Source: Curtobacterium sp. 'Ferrero' (lineage in GTDB: Bacteria; Actinomycetota; Actinomycetes; Actinomycetales; Microbacteriaceae). From it: DNA of 64,000 bases. The stretch covers positions 248,001 to 312,000 of the forward strand of contig NZ_NXIA01000001.1 in assembly GCF_002412165.1 (NCBI RefSeq), in the 5' to 3' direction. Shown here in pieces: positions 35,401 through 43,541 of this stretch (positions within the stretch are counted from its first letter, which is position 1; the number at the start of each line of letters is the position of its first letter). The notes below the pieces were generated by a model, which saw only the letters and a list, made by a program, of their open reading frames with translations, was not told the DNA's origin and ran no database searches. Made by a program: the position numbers and the translations under genes.

Positions 35401-36567
35401 ATGAGTGAGGCAGGATCGAGCCAACACGGCGACGCCGGAACGCACCCCCTCGCGTTCCGGCGTCGCTTGTCCGGAAGGGGTCTCACGTCGGCAGGATGGC
35501 GGTCAACGGTCGCAGACAAGCTGGCTCGATGGTCGTTCCGGTCGAGTCCTGAGACCGACCCGGACCGGTTGACCTACCGACGGTCGGTGGTCGGGATTGC
35601 GCTCCGCGTCGCGGTCGTGTCAGCGGCGCTGGTGATCGCGATCATCGTCCTCGTCGTGACGTACGTGTTGTGGCAGCTGACACCGAACCAGCTCCACGAA
35701 CGCCCCGGGCCGACCGACATCCACATCTACCTCGACACCATCGACCTGAGCATCGCGGTCATCGGCGTCGGTGGTCTCGCGATCATCCTCGCCGGCATCG
35801 CAGCATGGGTCATCGCCCGTCGAGCAGTGCGGCCGATCGCGGAAGCGGCACGGATGCAGCGCACCTTCGTCGCGGACGCCAGCCACGAGCTCCGCACCCC
35901 GTTGACGGTGCTCCATGCACGCGTGCAACGTCTGCAACGCATGACCCCGGCGCACGATCGGCGGCGCCCGGTCGTCGACGAGCTGCGTGGCGACACGCAG
36001 ATCTTGATCAACATCGTCAACGACCTCCTCGAAGCAGCTGCAGGGTCGGGTGGCTCGGACGGCGCCGCTGACCTGAGGGCCGCGATGGAAGCCGTGCACC
36101 GCGACATGGACGTCCTCGCAACTGAACGGCAGGTGCACCTCGATGTCGACCCGGTCGACGCGGTGGTGCAGGTGTCGGAGACCCAGCTGCACCGCTGCCT
36201 GATTGCCTTGTCCGACAACGCCATCGGCCACACCCGGGCCGGTGGCAGCGTTCACATCACCGCGGTGACTAACGGTGGTCGCGTGACGATCCGCGTCGCG
36301 GACGAGGGCCCCGGCGTGGTCGGTATCGAGCCAGCACGGGTCTTCGACCGGTTCGCTCACGGCACCCCCGTCGAAGCGACCACGACAACCAGCACCCGCA
36401 CGGGGTACGGCATCGGGTTGGCGTTGGTCCGCGACATCGCCGTCAGAGCCGGCGGCGACGCCGTCGTCGTCGTCGAGCACACCGATAGCAGCGGGACGGT
36501 CTTCGCACTCCGTCTCCCGATCACAGACGACCGCGCACCGGAACACGATCGGGAGGCCCGCGCATGA
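35401..36567 (+). CDS. two-component sensor histidine kinase
   Basis: 388 residues from the ATG at 35401; a TTG at 35467 beyond a hairpin is an alternative. Two transmembrane helices (about residues 66-90 and 118-142) flank a short extracytoplasmic loop of only about 28 residues. The H-box is FVADASHELRTPLTVLHARV with His162; N-box LSDNAIGHTRAGG; G-boxes VADEGPGVVG and TGYGIGLALVRDIA. The tiny sensor loop suggests intramembrane or cell-envelope sensing. The stop overlaps the response regulator start (ATGA). Confidence 0.9.
   Translation: MSEAGSSQHGDAGTHPLAFRRRLSGRGLTSAGWRSTVADKLARWSFRSSPETDPDRLTYRRSVVGIALRVAVVSAALVIAIIVLVVTYVLWQLTPNQLHERPGPTDIHIYLDTIDLSIAVIGVGGLAIILAGIAAWVIARRAVRPIAEAARMQRTFVADASHELRTPLTVLHARVQRLQRMTPAHDRRRPVVDELRGDTQILINIVNDLLEAAAGSGGSDGAADLRAAMEAVHRDMDVLATERQVHLDVDPVDAVVQVSETQLHRCLIALSDNAIGHTRAGGSVHITAVTNGGRVTIRVADEGPGVVGIEPARVFDRFAHGTPVEATTTTSTRTGYGIGLALVRDIAVRAGGDAVVVVEHTDSSGTVFALRLPITDDRAPEHDREARA
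35429..35466 (+). promoter_or_regulatory. 15-bp hairpin at the 5' end of the kinase gene
   Basis: Perfect stem GCGACGCCGGAACGC (35429-35443) with 35452-35466 and an 8-base loop. It is either an attenuator, with the kinase starting downstream, or lies inside the coding region. Confidence 0.6.
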
Positions 36568-37223
36568 TGCCGCGACTGCTGCTCGTCGAGGACGACCCCC
36601 GACTCGGGCCGCTGGTCGCGGACGAGCTGGCCGAGCAGTGGACCGTCACGCTCTGCGCCGACGGGGAATCCGCGCTCGAGACCGCAGACGCGGAGTACTT
36701 CGACGTCATGGTCATCGACCGTCGACTCCCGGGCATCGACGGCACCACGGTGATCGCGACCCTCCGACAGCGACGCATCAGCACCCCCGTGCTGATGCTC
36801 ACCGCCCTTAGCGAGGTCCACGACCGTGTCTCCGGGCTGGACGCCGGCGCCAACGACTACCTCGTCAAGCCGTTCGACTTCGACGAACTCACCGCCCGGC
36901 TCCGCGCGCTCACCCGCGACTACACCGGCACCGGCACCAGCGTCGAGATCGGCGGGTGGGCGTTCTACCCCGAGGACCACAGCATCACCTCCCCCTACGC
37001 GGGACGGGTGATGCTCACCGAGAAGGAAACCGCGTTGCTCCGGCTGCTCGCGGGCGAACCATCCCGCGCGTTCACCCGGCAGCATCTGCTGTCCGCGGTG
37101 TTCGACAACGGCGAGCAGCTCGGCACGGTCGACACGTACGTCCACTACATCCGCCGGAAGACCGACCGCGACCTCATCACCACCATCCGCGGCGTCGGAT
37201 ACCGGCTCGGCACACCAGTCTGA
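36564..37223 (+). CDS. OmpR-family response regulator
   Basis: 219 residues. Receiver domain with acidic pocket Glu9/Asp10/Asp11 (LLVEDDPR), phosphoacceptor Asp52 (VMVIDRRLPG) and Lys102 (LVKPFDFDEL). The C-terminal winged helix has LTEKETALLRLLAGEPSRAF, YVHYIRRKTD and TIRGVGYRL. Coupled to the kinase gene, with kinase first, the reverse of the more common order. Probable target: the divergent COG4705/DedA operon and its own promoter. Confidence 0.92.
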   Translation: MMPRLLLVEDDPRLGPLVADELAEQWTVTLCADGESALETADAEYFDVMVIDRRLPGIDGTTVIATLRQRRISTPVLMLTALSEVHDRVSGLDAGANDYLVKPFDFDELTARLRALTRDYTGTGTSVEIGGWAFYPEDHSITSPYAGRVMLTEKETALLRLLAGEPSRAFTRQHLLSAVFDNGEQLGTVDTYVHYIRRKTDRDLITTIRGVGYRLGTPV

Positions 37224-37232
37224 GGCCACCGC

Positions 37233-37388
37233 TCAGTCATCGAAGAGGCCCTCGCGCTCAGCTTCCGAGGCCACTGCGAGTACAGCAGCTCCAACCGAAC
37301 CGACGATCACCAGCAGCACGACGACCACTGCGCACACCAACCACACGCCCACGGGGAACCACCTCCGAGGCCACCCTCGCCGCTGCAC
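37233..37388 (-). CDS. 51-residue single-span membrane protein
   Basis: A frame from a GTG at 37388: a basic head QRRGWPRRWFPVG, a strong hydrophobic helix VWLVCAVVVVLLVIVGSVGA and an acidic end. The frame is open upstream into the fetB-like gene but without a better start. Plausible small membrane protein; evidence is limited to the helix and charge pattern. Confidence 0.3.
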   Translation of the reverse strand: MQRRGWPRRWFPVGVWLVCAVVVVLLVIVGSVGAAVLAVASEAEREGLFDD

Positions 37389-37423
37389 ACCAAGGAACGA
37401 CCAAGTCTCAGCCTCAGCCCATG

Positions 37424-38170
37424 TCAGTGCGCTGACGTGGTGGGCCTGGTCGCGACTGGTGCCAACCACTGCGTCAGGCACACCGCGGTGCACGATCCGG
37501 CGGCCATGATCGCGGCGAGCACCACGATCTGGAACCGGCCGGCGTCCAGCGGCGACAACCCGCCGAACACCGCTCCGACAAACGCGCCGGGCAACGTCAC
37601 CAACCCGGTCGTCTTGGTCTGATCTACCGTCGGCACGAGCGCCGCGCTGACCGCCCGACGCACCAGCCGTTCCGTCGCACGTCGAGGTGACGCTCCAAGC
37701 GCGAGCCACCCCTCGACCTCGTCCCACTGATCGGCCACGAGCTCCCGGAACCGCCGGCCGCTGATGGTCGCAATCGTCATCGCGTTTCCGATCACGATCC
37801 CACCGATGGCGAGGGCGTACCGAGGGCTGAACTCGACCGCACCCGTGCCGAAGACGACGCTGCCGGTCACCAGGACGCCGCACGCCATGGACACCGCCAC
37901 CGGAAGTGCCATCGTGGACACGCTGCCGAGTCGACGCGCGGCAGTCACCACAGCGACGGAGAACATCATTAGGAGTGCCGCCCCGATCAGCAGCGGCGAT
38001 CGGATGATTCCACTCAGCACCAGGCTAATCGCCGCCAGCTGTGCCGCGCCACGCACGATCGCGACGGCCGGCGCCCATGGCACTTCCGCCCGCGCCAGGA
38101 CCAGCACCGCAGACGCGACCCCAAGGAGCAGCACTACACCGAGCAGCGCGTGCGTCAGCTGATCAGCCAC
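37424..38170 (-). CDS. fetB: FetB/UPF0014-family ABC permease
   Basis: 248 residues from a GTG at 38170 preceded by GGAG; a GTG at 38185 is less well placed. Six or seven helices, with family blocks RGAAQLAAISLVLSGIIRS, GGIVIGNAMTIATISGRRF, EGWLALGASPRRATE, and TKTTGLVTLPGAFVGAVFGG. In E. coli FetAB exports iron and protects from oxidative stress. No FetA ATPase gene adjoins it, so it either uses an ATPase encoded elsewhere or is an orphan. Confidence 0.8.
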   Translation of the reverse strand: MADQLTHALLGVVLLLGVASAVLVLARAEVPWAPAVAIVRGAAQLAAISLVLSGIIRSPLLIGAALLMMFSVAVVTAARRLGSVSTMALPVAVSMACGVLVTGSVVFGTGAVEFSPRYALAIGGIVIGNAMTIATISGRRFRELVADQWDEVEGWLALGASPRRATERLVRRAVSAALVPTVDQTKTTGLVTLPGAFVGAVFGGLSPLDAGRFQIVVLAAIMAAGSCTAVCLTQWLAPVATRPTTSAH

Positions 38171-38397
38171 GCGTGCTCCGAACACTCACGTCTGAACTGT
38201 AGGCCTCTGGCTCCGCGGCCCTTGCGGCACGACTGACCCCGACCGACCCTCCCACCGGTGTCCGATAGCCGATCCGGCGCGGTGGAAGGGGCGGGAAATC
38301 GGCGCGGCGGTGCATTCGATTCGGGTGCATACTGGTGGTGTCTTCGGACCCGGCAGTGGGGCTTGCCGGACCCAACTTCGACACTCGTCGACAACAG

Positions 38398-38441
38398 TCC
38401 CTATCTCAGCTGGTCGCGCTTCTGCGCGCCTGAGGTAGGGA
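38398..38441 (+). promoter_or_regulatory. leader hairpin covering part of a ribosome-binding site
   Basis: TCCCTATCTCAG (38398-38409) pairs with 38430-38441 over 12 positions with one T-G pair; the enclosed loop contains a smaller GCGC-TTCT-GCGC hairpin. The right arm includes most of the AGGGAG element ahead of the stress-protein ATG at 38448, so folding would reduce initiation. It does not match the fluoride riboswitch consensus. Confidence 0.45.
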
Positions 38442-38447
38442 GAAGAC

Positions 38448-38954
38448 ATGGGACAAGCAGTACCGACCGGCGCGGTCGTCGTCGGCGTGCGGGCCGGGCA
38501 GGTGCGTGACGTTGTGACGGTCGCGGCGCAGATCGCTGAACGCTTCACGGTTCCCCTTGTGTGCGTGACCGTCGACCCAGCGCTCCTGTCAGCCGGGAAT
38601 CGAGCGGACGGGTCCGAGATCATCGAGCCGATCGATCCGGACTCGGCAGACGCCGGGCCGGCGGATCTTCCCGAAACTGACCGGGCCGTCATCGAGCAGA
38701 TCGCCGCTGCTCGGTCGGTTCACGCCTCGGTGCTGGCGAAGGTCGGCGATCCCGCACGCGCGCTGGCCGCGGTCGCCGAGGAACGCGACGCGGTGATGAT
38801 CGTCGTCGGCGCCCAAACCGGTCGCCGGCGGATCACGGAGTTCTTCAACGGCTCGGTCGCGGCGCGACTCGCGCATCAGCAGCACCGTCCCGTCCTCGTG
38901 GTCCCCGTGAACCCCGTGGGGTTCGATGAACCGCTCCCGTGGGATGCGTCATGA
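38448..38954 (+). CDS. universal stress protein
   Basis: 168 residues, one UspA domain: an N-terminal VVVGVRAG strand, an acidic insert near residues 55-75, and the nucleotide-binding motif VGAQTGRRRITEFFNGSVAA followed by HRPVLVVP. Predicted ATP-binding. First gene of a six-gene plus-strand cassette; its stop overlaps the mutase start (ATGA). USP genes recur near fluoride-resistance genes in bacteria, which fits this context. Confidence 0.9.
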   Translation: MGQAVPTGAVVVGVRAGQVRDVVTVAAQIAERFTVPLVCVTVDPALLSAGNRADGSEIIEPIDPDSADAGPADLPETDRAVIEQIAAARSVHASVLAKVGDPARALAAVAEERDAVMIVVGAQTGRRRITEFFNGSVAARLAHQQHRPVLVVPVNPVGFDEPLPWDAS

Positions 38955-39694
38955 CGGGTGCACTGGTGCTCCTTCGGCATGGGGAGAGCACCGCGAACCA
39001 GGCCGGGACCTTCACGGGCCTGCTCGACGTGCTCCTCACCGCTCGCGGTGAGGAGCAGGCTCGACAGGCCGGTCGGCTTCTTGCCGTGCACCACGTGATC
39101 CCGGACCTGATCCTCACGTCGACGTTGCAGCGCGCCGTCCACACCGCGGACCTCGTCAGCGACGTCCTCGGTCGGGACATCCCGACCACCGCGGTGTGGG
39201 AGTTGAACGAGCGGAACTTCGGCGCGCTCACCGGGATGACCAAGGCGGCATCCCTCGCTGCGCTTGGGGACGCCGAGTACCTGCGGCTGCGCCGTTCCCG
39301 AGACGGCCGACCAGCACCGATGCCACTCCGGCAATGGCTCACCCTTCGTCGGAGCCCAGCCCTGCGGGGTCTTCCGCGGGCGGCGGTCCGGCGAACGGAA
39401 TCATTCGCCGACGTCATCACCCGCATCCGCCCAGTGCTGCGCGACCGGCTCCTACCCGCGGTGGCGGCGGGGCGGACGGTGTTGGTCGTCGCGCACGGGA
39501 ACTCGTTGCGGGCGCTCTGCGCCTGCATCGATGACCTGTCGGATGCGGAGCTGGCGGAGCTGAACCTGCCCACTGGGCAGCCCTTGCTGTACCGGCCGAC
39601 TGGCGCCGGTTCGTTGCAGCCGCGGGGTGGGGAGTACCTCGACCCTGCAGCACATCACGCCGCGGCTCTCGTCGCGGCAGAAGGCGGAACATGA
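38951..39694 (+). CDS. histidine phosphatase / phosphoglycerate mutase-like
   Basis: 247 residues. The catalytic LLRHGESTAN motif (His10 attack residue) and GTFTGLLDVLLTARGEEQA are those of cofactor-dependent phosphoglycerate mutase (GpmA). Later ELNERNFGALTGMTK, RRSRDGRPAPMP and VVAHGNSLRAL complete the active site. Likely converts 3-phosphoglycerate to 2-phosphoglycerate, the step before enolase, which is also in this cassette. Coupled to both neighbours by 4-base overlaps. Confidence 0.87.
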   Translation: MTGALVLLRHGESTANQAGTFTGLLDVLLTARGEEQARQAGRLLAVHHVIPDLILTSTLQRAVHTADLVSDVLGRDIPTTAVWELNERNFGALTGMTKAASLAALGDAEYLRLRRSRDGRPAPMPLRQWLTLRRSPALRGLPRAAVRRTESFADVITRIRPVLRDRLLPAVAAGRTVLVVAHGNSLRALCACIDDLSDAELAELNLPTGQPLLYRPTGAGSLQPRGGEYLDPAAHHAAALVAAEGGT

Positions 39695-40194
39695 CCACCC
39701 GAACGGACACCCCGATACTCGATGATCAGCTCCCATCCGACCCCGACGTCGATGTTTCCGATCCGCGACCGGTCATGCGGCCCGTGCACTTGCGGTGGCG
39801 CTACCTTGGCCTCGTCGCGCTCGGCGGTGCCGTCGGCACCGCGCTCCGCGACGTCATCAGCGGCCTCCTCCCCGCAGATGGTGGGGTGAGCTGGTCGATC
39901 TTCTGGATCAACATCACCGGCGCACTGCTGCTCGGTGTGCTCCTGGAAGCGCTCGCGCACCGCGGGCCCGACCAGGGCCGCCGTCGCGTCCTGCGGCTCC
40001 TCCTCGGCACGGGGGTCCTCGGTGGGTTCACTACCTACAGCACACTCGCCGAGTCCACCGCCGCGCTGTTCCTGGGCGGGCATGGCCTCGCCGGCACCGG
40101 GTACGCGCTCCTGACCGTCTTGTCTGGTGCGATCGCGACCGCCTGCGGGCTCGTCGTCGCGTCTTGGTTCCGTCCGCGGGAGGTGCGCGCATGA
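39691..40194 (+). CDS. crcB: CrcB/Fluc fluoride channel subunit, first copy
   Basis: 167 residues: a hydrophilic N-terminal extension of about 35 residues, then four helices with the Fluc signatures [23 protein letters not shown] and [16 protein letters not shown]. Fluc channels are dual-topology dimers that let fluoride out. Two adjacent crcB genes usually encode a heterodimer of oppositely oriented subunits. Overlaps the next crcB start by four bases. Confidence 0.93.
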   Translation: MTTRTDTPILDDQLPSDPDVDVSDPRPVMRPVHLRWRYLGLVALGGAVGTALRDVISGLLPADGGVSWSIFWINITGALLLGVLLEALAHRGPDQGRRRVLRLLLGTGVLGGFTTYSTLAESTAALFLGGHGLAGTGYALLTVLSGAIATACGLVVASWFRPREVRA

Positions 40195-40562
40195 GCCCGC
40201 TCCTGGTCCTCGCCGTCGCGGCCGGTGGTGGGGTCGGCGCTGCCGGACGGTTCCTTCTCGACGGCCTGATCAACACGGGCCGGCAGTTCCGGCTCCCGGT
40301 CGGGACGTTGACGATCAACATCACCGGGTCGCTGCTACTCGGGATCATCGTCGGCGCTGCTACACACCTCGGCGCGGTGCCGGTCGCGGTCCTCGGGACC
40401 GGGGTGATGGGCGGCTACACCACGTTCAGCACCGCCAGCTTCGAGACCGTCCGCCTCGCCCGCGGCGGCCGGATCAACGCCGCCGCCGTCAATGGTCTCG
40501 GGATGCTCGTCGTCTCCGTCGCCGCAGCGACCGCCGGCATCCTCCTCGGCGGTCTGCTGTGA
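40191..40562 (+). CDS. crcB: CrcB/Fluc fluoride channel subunit, second copy
   Basis: 123 residues, four helices, with [31 protein letters not shown] and [18 protein letters not shown]. Diverged from the first copy and lacking its extension, as expected for the antiparallel partner of a heterodimeric fluoride channel. Its stop overlaps a possible GTG start of the pyrophosphatase gene. Confidence 0.93.
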   Translation: MSPLLVLAVAAGGGVGAAGRFLLDGLINTGRQFRLPVGTLTINITGSLLLGIIVGAATHLGAVPVAVLGTGVMGGYTTFSTASFETVRLARGGRINAAAVNGLGMLVVSVAAATAGILLGGLL

Positions 40563-40594
40563 CCGCCACCCCACATCCTGAAACGGACCTCCCC

Positions 40595-41089
40595 ATGCAG
40601 TTCGACGTCACGATCGAGATCCCCCGCGGCAGCGGCAACAAGTACGAAGTCGACCACACCACCGGCCGGATCCGGCTCGACCGGGCCGTGTTCACCAGCA
40701 TGGTGTTCCCCCAGGACTACGGCTCCATCGACAACACCCTCGGCGAGGACGGCGACCCCCTCGACGCGCTCGTGCTCCTACCCCGCCCCACGTTCCCCGG
40801 CGTCGTGATCGACGTCCGCCCGGTTGGGATGCTCCGCATGGTCGACGAGAACGGCGGCGACGACAAGATCCTCGCCGTCCCCGCCGTCCCCGCCGGCGAC
40901 GACCGGTTCGAAGACCTGCAGGACATCAGCGACGTCCCGGAGCACACCCTCATCGAGATCGAGCACTTCTTCTCCCACTACAAGGAGATCGAACACGGCA
41001 AGCACGTCACCACCAACGGGTGGGCCAACCGTCCTGCTGCCGAAGCCGTTATCCGCACCGCACAGGAAGCCCACACCCGACACCCGTGA
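40595..41089 (+). CDS. ppa: family I inorganic pyrophosphatase
   Basis: 164 residues from the ATG at 40595, where family homology begins ([20 protein letters not shown]); a GTG at 40559 overlapping crcB would add 12 residues. Active-site segments present: [20 protein letters not shown] with the DGDPLD metal site, [16 protein letters not shown] and [14 protein letters not shown]. Hydrolyses pyrophosphate in the cytoplasm; fluoride is a classic tight inhibitor, so a spare copy beside fluoride channels makes sense. Confidence 0.93.
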   Translation: MQFDVTIEIPRGSGNKYEVDHTTGRIRLDRAVFTSMVFPQDYGSIDNTLGEDGDPLDALVLLPRPTFPGVVIDVRPVGMLRMVDENGGDDKILAVPAVPAGDDRFEDLQDISDVPEHTLIEIEHFFSHYKEIEHGKHVTTNGWANRPAAEAVIRTAQEAHTRHP

Positions 41090-41108
41090 TCCACGGGCCC
41101 CTTGACCG

Positions 41109-41169
41109 CCGCGGGGAGGCACTGGCGCTGAGTGATCGCCAGCAGGTCGTCCCCTCCGCCTCCCCGCGG
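41109..41169 (+). terminator. branched hairpin between ppa and eno
   Basis: Outer 12-bp perfect stem CCGCGGGGAGGC (41109-41120) with 41158-41169, enclosing a second hairpin CTGGCG (41122-41127) with CGCCAG (41137-41142). A CTTTCCCTT tract follows. Terminator or attenuator limiting read-through to the enolase gene. Confidence 0.6.
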
Positions 41170-41225
41170 CTTTCCCTTCCATCCGCACGACCACGACGCA
41201 TGACCCGACCAGAAGGAGCGTCACC

Positions 41226-42560
41226 ATGAACGACTACATCAGCGGCATCCACCACCACGGAGCCCACCAGGGCGAGTACGTCACCCACCACGACCACCCC
41301 GTCACCATCGACGCCGTCCACAGCACCCGCATCCTCGACTCCCGCGGCTACCCGACCGTCCGCGTCCTGCTCGAACTCGACGACGGCCGCACCGTCACCG
41401 GCGACGCCCCCGCGGGCGCATCCACCGGTGCCCACGAAGCCATCGAGCTCCGCGACGGCGGAACAGCGTTCGGCGGCCGCGACATCACCCAGGCGCTCCA
41501 CCTGATCAACACCGACATTGCGGGCCTCCTCACAGGGCGATCGTGGTCCGCAATCGGACAGGTCGACGCCGCCCTCGCCGAACTCGACGGCACCACCGGG
41601 TACCGCCGGCTCGGCGCGAACAGCGTCGTCGCAACCTCCATCGCCGCATCCCGGGCGCTCGCACACGCCGCGGGCCTCCCGCTCTGGCAGTGGATCGCCG
41701 AGATCACCGGCTCGACGCCGCGGATGCCGGTCCCGCACTTCAACGTTCTCAACGGCGGCGCGCACGCAGCGAACAAGCTCGACTTCCAGGAGTTCATGAT
41801 CGCCCCCGTCAACGCCTCATCGATGGCCGACGCTGTCCGCATCGGCGCGGACGTGTACCACGCCCTCGCGGGCCTGGTGCGGGACCGGTTCGGTAGCCTC
41901 GGCCTCGGCGACGAGGGCGGCTTCGCACCATCGATCGCTGCACCCGAGGAAGCGCTCGACCTGCTGGTCACCGCGATCCGCGCCGCAGGCTACGAGCCGG
42001 GCGTCGACCAGGTGGCGATCGCCCTCGATCCGGCCGCGAACGAGTTCTCCCTCGGAGACGGCTCGTATCGGATGCTCGACGACAGCCTCGACCGGGACGG
42101 GTTGGTCGACTACTACCGGCAGCTCATCGACACGTACCCGATCCGCAGCATCGAAGACGGGTGCGCTGAGGACGACTATGACGGGTTCCGCCGCATGCAG
42201 GCGGCGCTCGGTGACCGGATCCAGAACGTCGGCGACGACCTCTACGTCACCGACCCCCAACGCATCCGCGACGGCGGCGAGCAACACCTGACGAACGCGG
42301 CACTGATCAAGCCGAACCAGATCGGCACCGTCTCCCAGACCCTCGGCGCGATCGCCACCGCCACCAGCATCGGGATGGCCAGCATGGTGTCGCACCGTTC
42401 CGGGGAGACCACGGACACGTTCATCGCCGACCTCGTCGTCGGGACCGGCACTGGGCAGATCAAGTCCGGCGCACCCGCCCGCGGCGAACGGGTCGCGAAG
42501 TACAACCGGCTCACCGAGATCGCCGAGCAGCACCCGGATCTGCCCTACGGACTGATCTGA
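41226..42560 (+). CDS. eno: enolase, accessory copy with His-rich N-terminus
   Basis: 444 residues; ATG preceded by AGAAGGAGCGTCACC. Catalytic elements are intact: LDPAANEF and SIEDGCAEDD metal ligands, VGDDLYVTD, ALIKPNQIGT (base lysine), SHRSGETTDTFIADL and IKSGAPARGERVAKYN. The first 30 residues carry an unusual His-rich extension (IHHHGAHQG, VTHHDHP) not typical of housekeeping enolase. Converts 2-phosphoglycerate to phosphoenolpyruvate; enolase is fluoride-sensitive. Overlaps the 3' end of the convergent LysR gene by 16 bases. Confidence 0.93.
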   Translation: MNDYISGIHHHGAHQGEYVTHHDHPVTIDAVHSTRILDSRGYPTVRVLLELDDGRTVTGDAPAGASTGAHEAIELRDGGTAFGGRDITQALHLINTDIAGLLTGRSWSAIGQVDAALAELDGTTGYRRLGANSVVATSIAASRALAHAAGLPLWQWIAEITGSTPRMPVPHFNVLNGGAHAANKLDFQEFMIAPVNASSMADAVRIGADVYHALAGLVRDRFGSLGLGDEGGFAPSIAAPEEALDLLVTAIRAAGYEPGVDQVAIALDPAANEFSLGDGSYRMLDDSLDRDGLVDYYRQLIDTYPIRSIEDGCAEDDYDGFRRMQAALGDRIQNVGDDLYVTDPQRIRDGGEQHLTNAALIKPNQIGTVSQTLGAIATATSIGMASMVSHRSGETTDTFIADLVVGTGTGQIKSGAPARGERVAKYNRLTEIAEQHPDLPYGLI

Positions 42561-43471
42561 CCACCGGCACTCGAGCTGCGAGCGGTGTCCAAAAACGCCG
42601 TGACAGCAGGCCCGGGGTGGCCCGACCAGATCGCACGCAGCGACCGGATCAGCGGCGGGCCGAGCAGCGGCACTCGGACGAGGGCACCGTCGGCGAGGTC
42701 CCTGCCGACGGTGCGGAGACTCATCACCGCCGGAGCGATGCCCGCTCGAGCGTTGGCGCGGATGATGCCCGTCGTCTCCAGTACCGCCGCTGGCGGAACG
42801 AGGGTGCGGCCCGCATCGTCGAGCCACGCCTCGACCGTGGCGCGGGTGCCGGACCCTTCCTCACGGAGCAGTAGCGGCGTCTCCGCGAGGTCATCCGCGG
42901 TGATGCTCGAAGCCCGCGCCCACGGATGGTGCGGAGCGACGACAACCACGAGTTCGTCCTCGTCGACCACCAGAGAGGAGAGGTCAGGTGGCGCAGCAGG
43001 GGTCTCCGTGAATCCGACGTCGGCAGCGCCGGAGCGAACAAGGTCGATCACAGCGGTGGAGTTGCCCGCGATCAATCGGACCGGCGCATCGGGCGCGGCA
43101 GCACGGTGGGTGAGCAACCATCCAGGCAGCAAGAGTTCGGCGATCGTCTGCGACGCTGCGACCACGAGGGATCCCGCCGGTTCTCGAAGCGCGACAAGTC
43201 CTGCTTCGAGCCGCTGCGACGCCTCCAACACCGGAACGGCCAGACCGAGCACCACCCGGCCGGCGTCGGTCAAAGCTGTCCCGGATGCTCTCCGGTGCGC
43301 CAGCGGCTGACCGATCGCCTGCTCCGCGGCACGCAGTCGCGCAGACACCGCCTGCTGTGTCACCCCCAACACTTCGGCCGCGCGGGTCAACGAACCGGTT
43401 TCCGCGACGCGGACGAGGACCTCGAGAGTGTCGAGGTCCAGGGTCCGGTCGGTCAGCCGTCGCAGTGCCAC
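42545..43471 (-). CDS. LysR-family regulator
   Basis: 308 residues from a GTG at 43471. N-terminal winged helix with LEVLVRVAETGSLTRAAEVL and VTQQAVSARLRAAEQAIGQP; C-terminal periplasmic-binding-like effector domain (LRLIAGNST-type strand, then DVGFTETPAAP). Divergent from the TDT-family transporter, the usual arrangement for a LysR regulator controlling an adjacent exporter. Effector unknown; sulfite or a dicarboxylate are possible from the transporter family. Confidence 0.9.
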   Translation of the reverse strand: MALRRLTDRTLDLDTLEVLVRVAETGSLTRAAEVLGVTQQAVSARLRAAEQAIGQPLAHRRASGTALTDAGRVVLGLAVPVLEASQRLEAGLVALREPAGSLVVAASQTIAELLLPGWLLTHRAAAPDAPVRLIAGNSTAVIDLVRSGAADVGFTETPAAPPDLSSLVVDEDELVVVVAPHHPWARASSITADDLAETPLLLREEGSGTRATVEAWLDDAGRTLVPPAAVLETTGIIRANARAGIAPAVMSLRTVGRDLADGALVRVPLLGPPLIRSLRAIWSGHPGPAVTAFLDTARSSSAGGQISP

Positions 43472-43541
43472 AAGCAAACATTGTGCCCCGCCAACGAGTT
43501 CGCCGTTCCCGAACCATGGGAAACACGCGCACGCTGGGTGC

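Noticed and set aside
38180..38447. Fluoride riboswitch upstream of the crcB cassette
   Set aside because: The conserved GGNGAUG and CUGAUG elements are not present; only an unrelated hairpin is seen.
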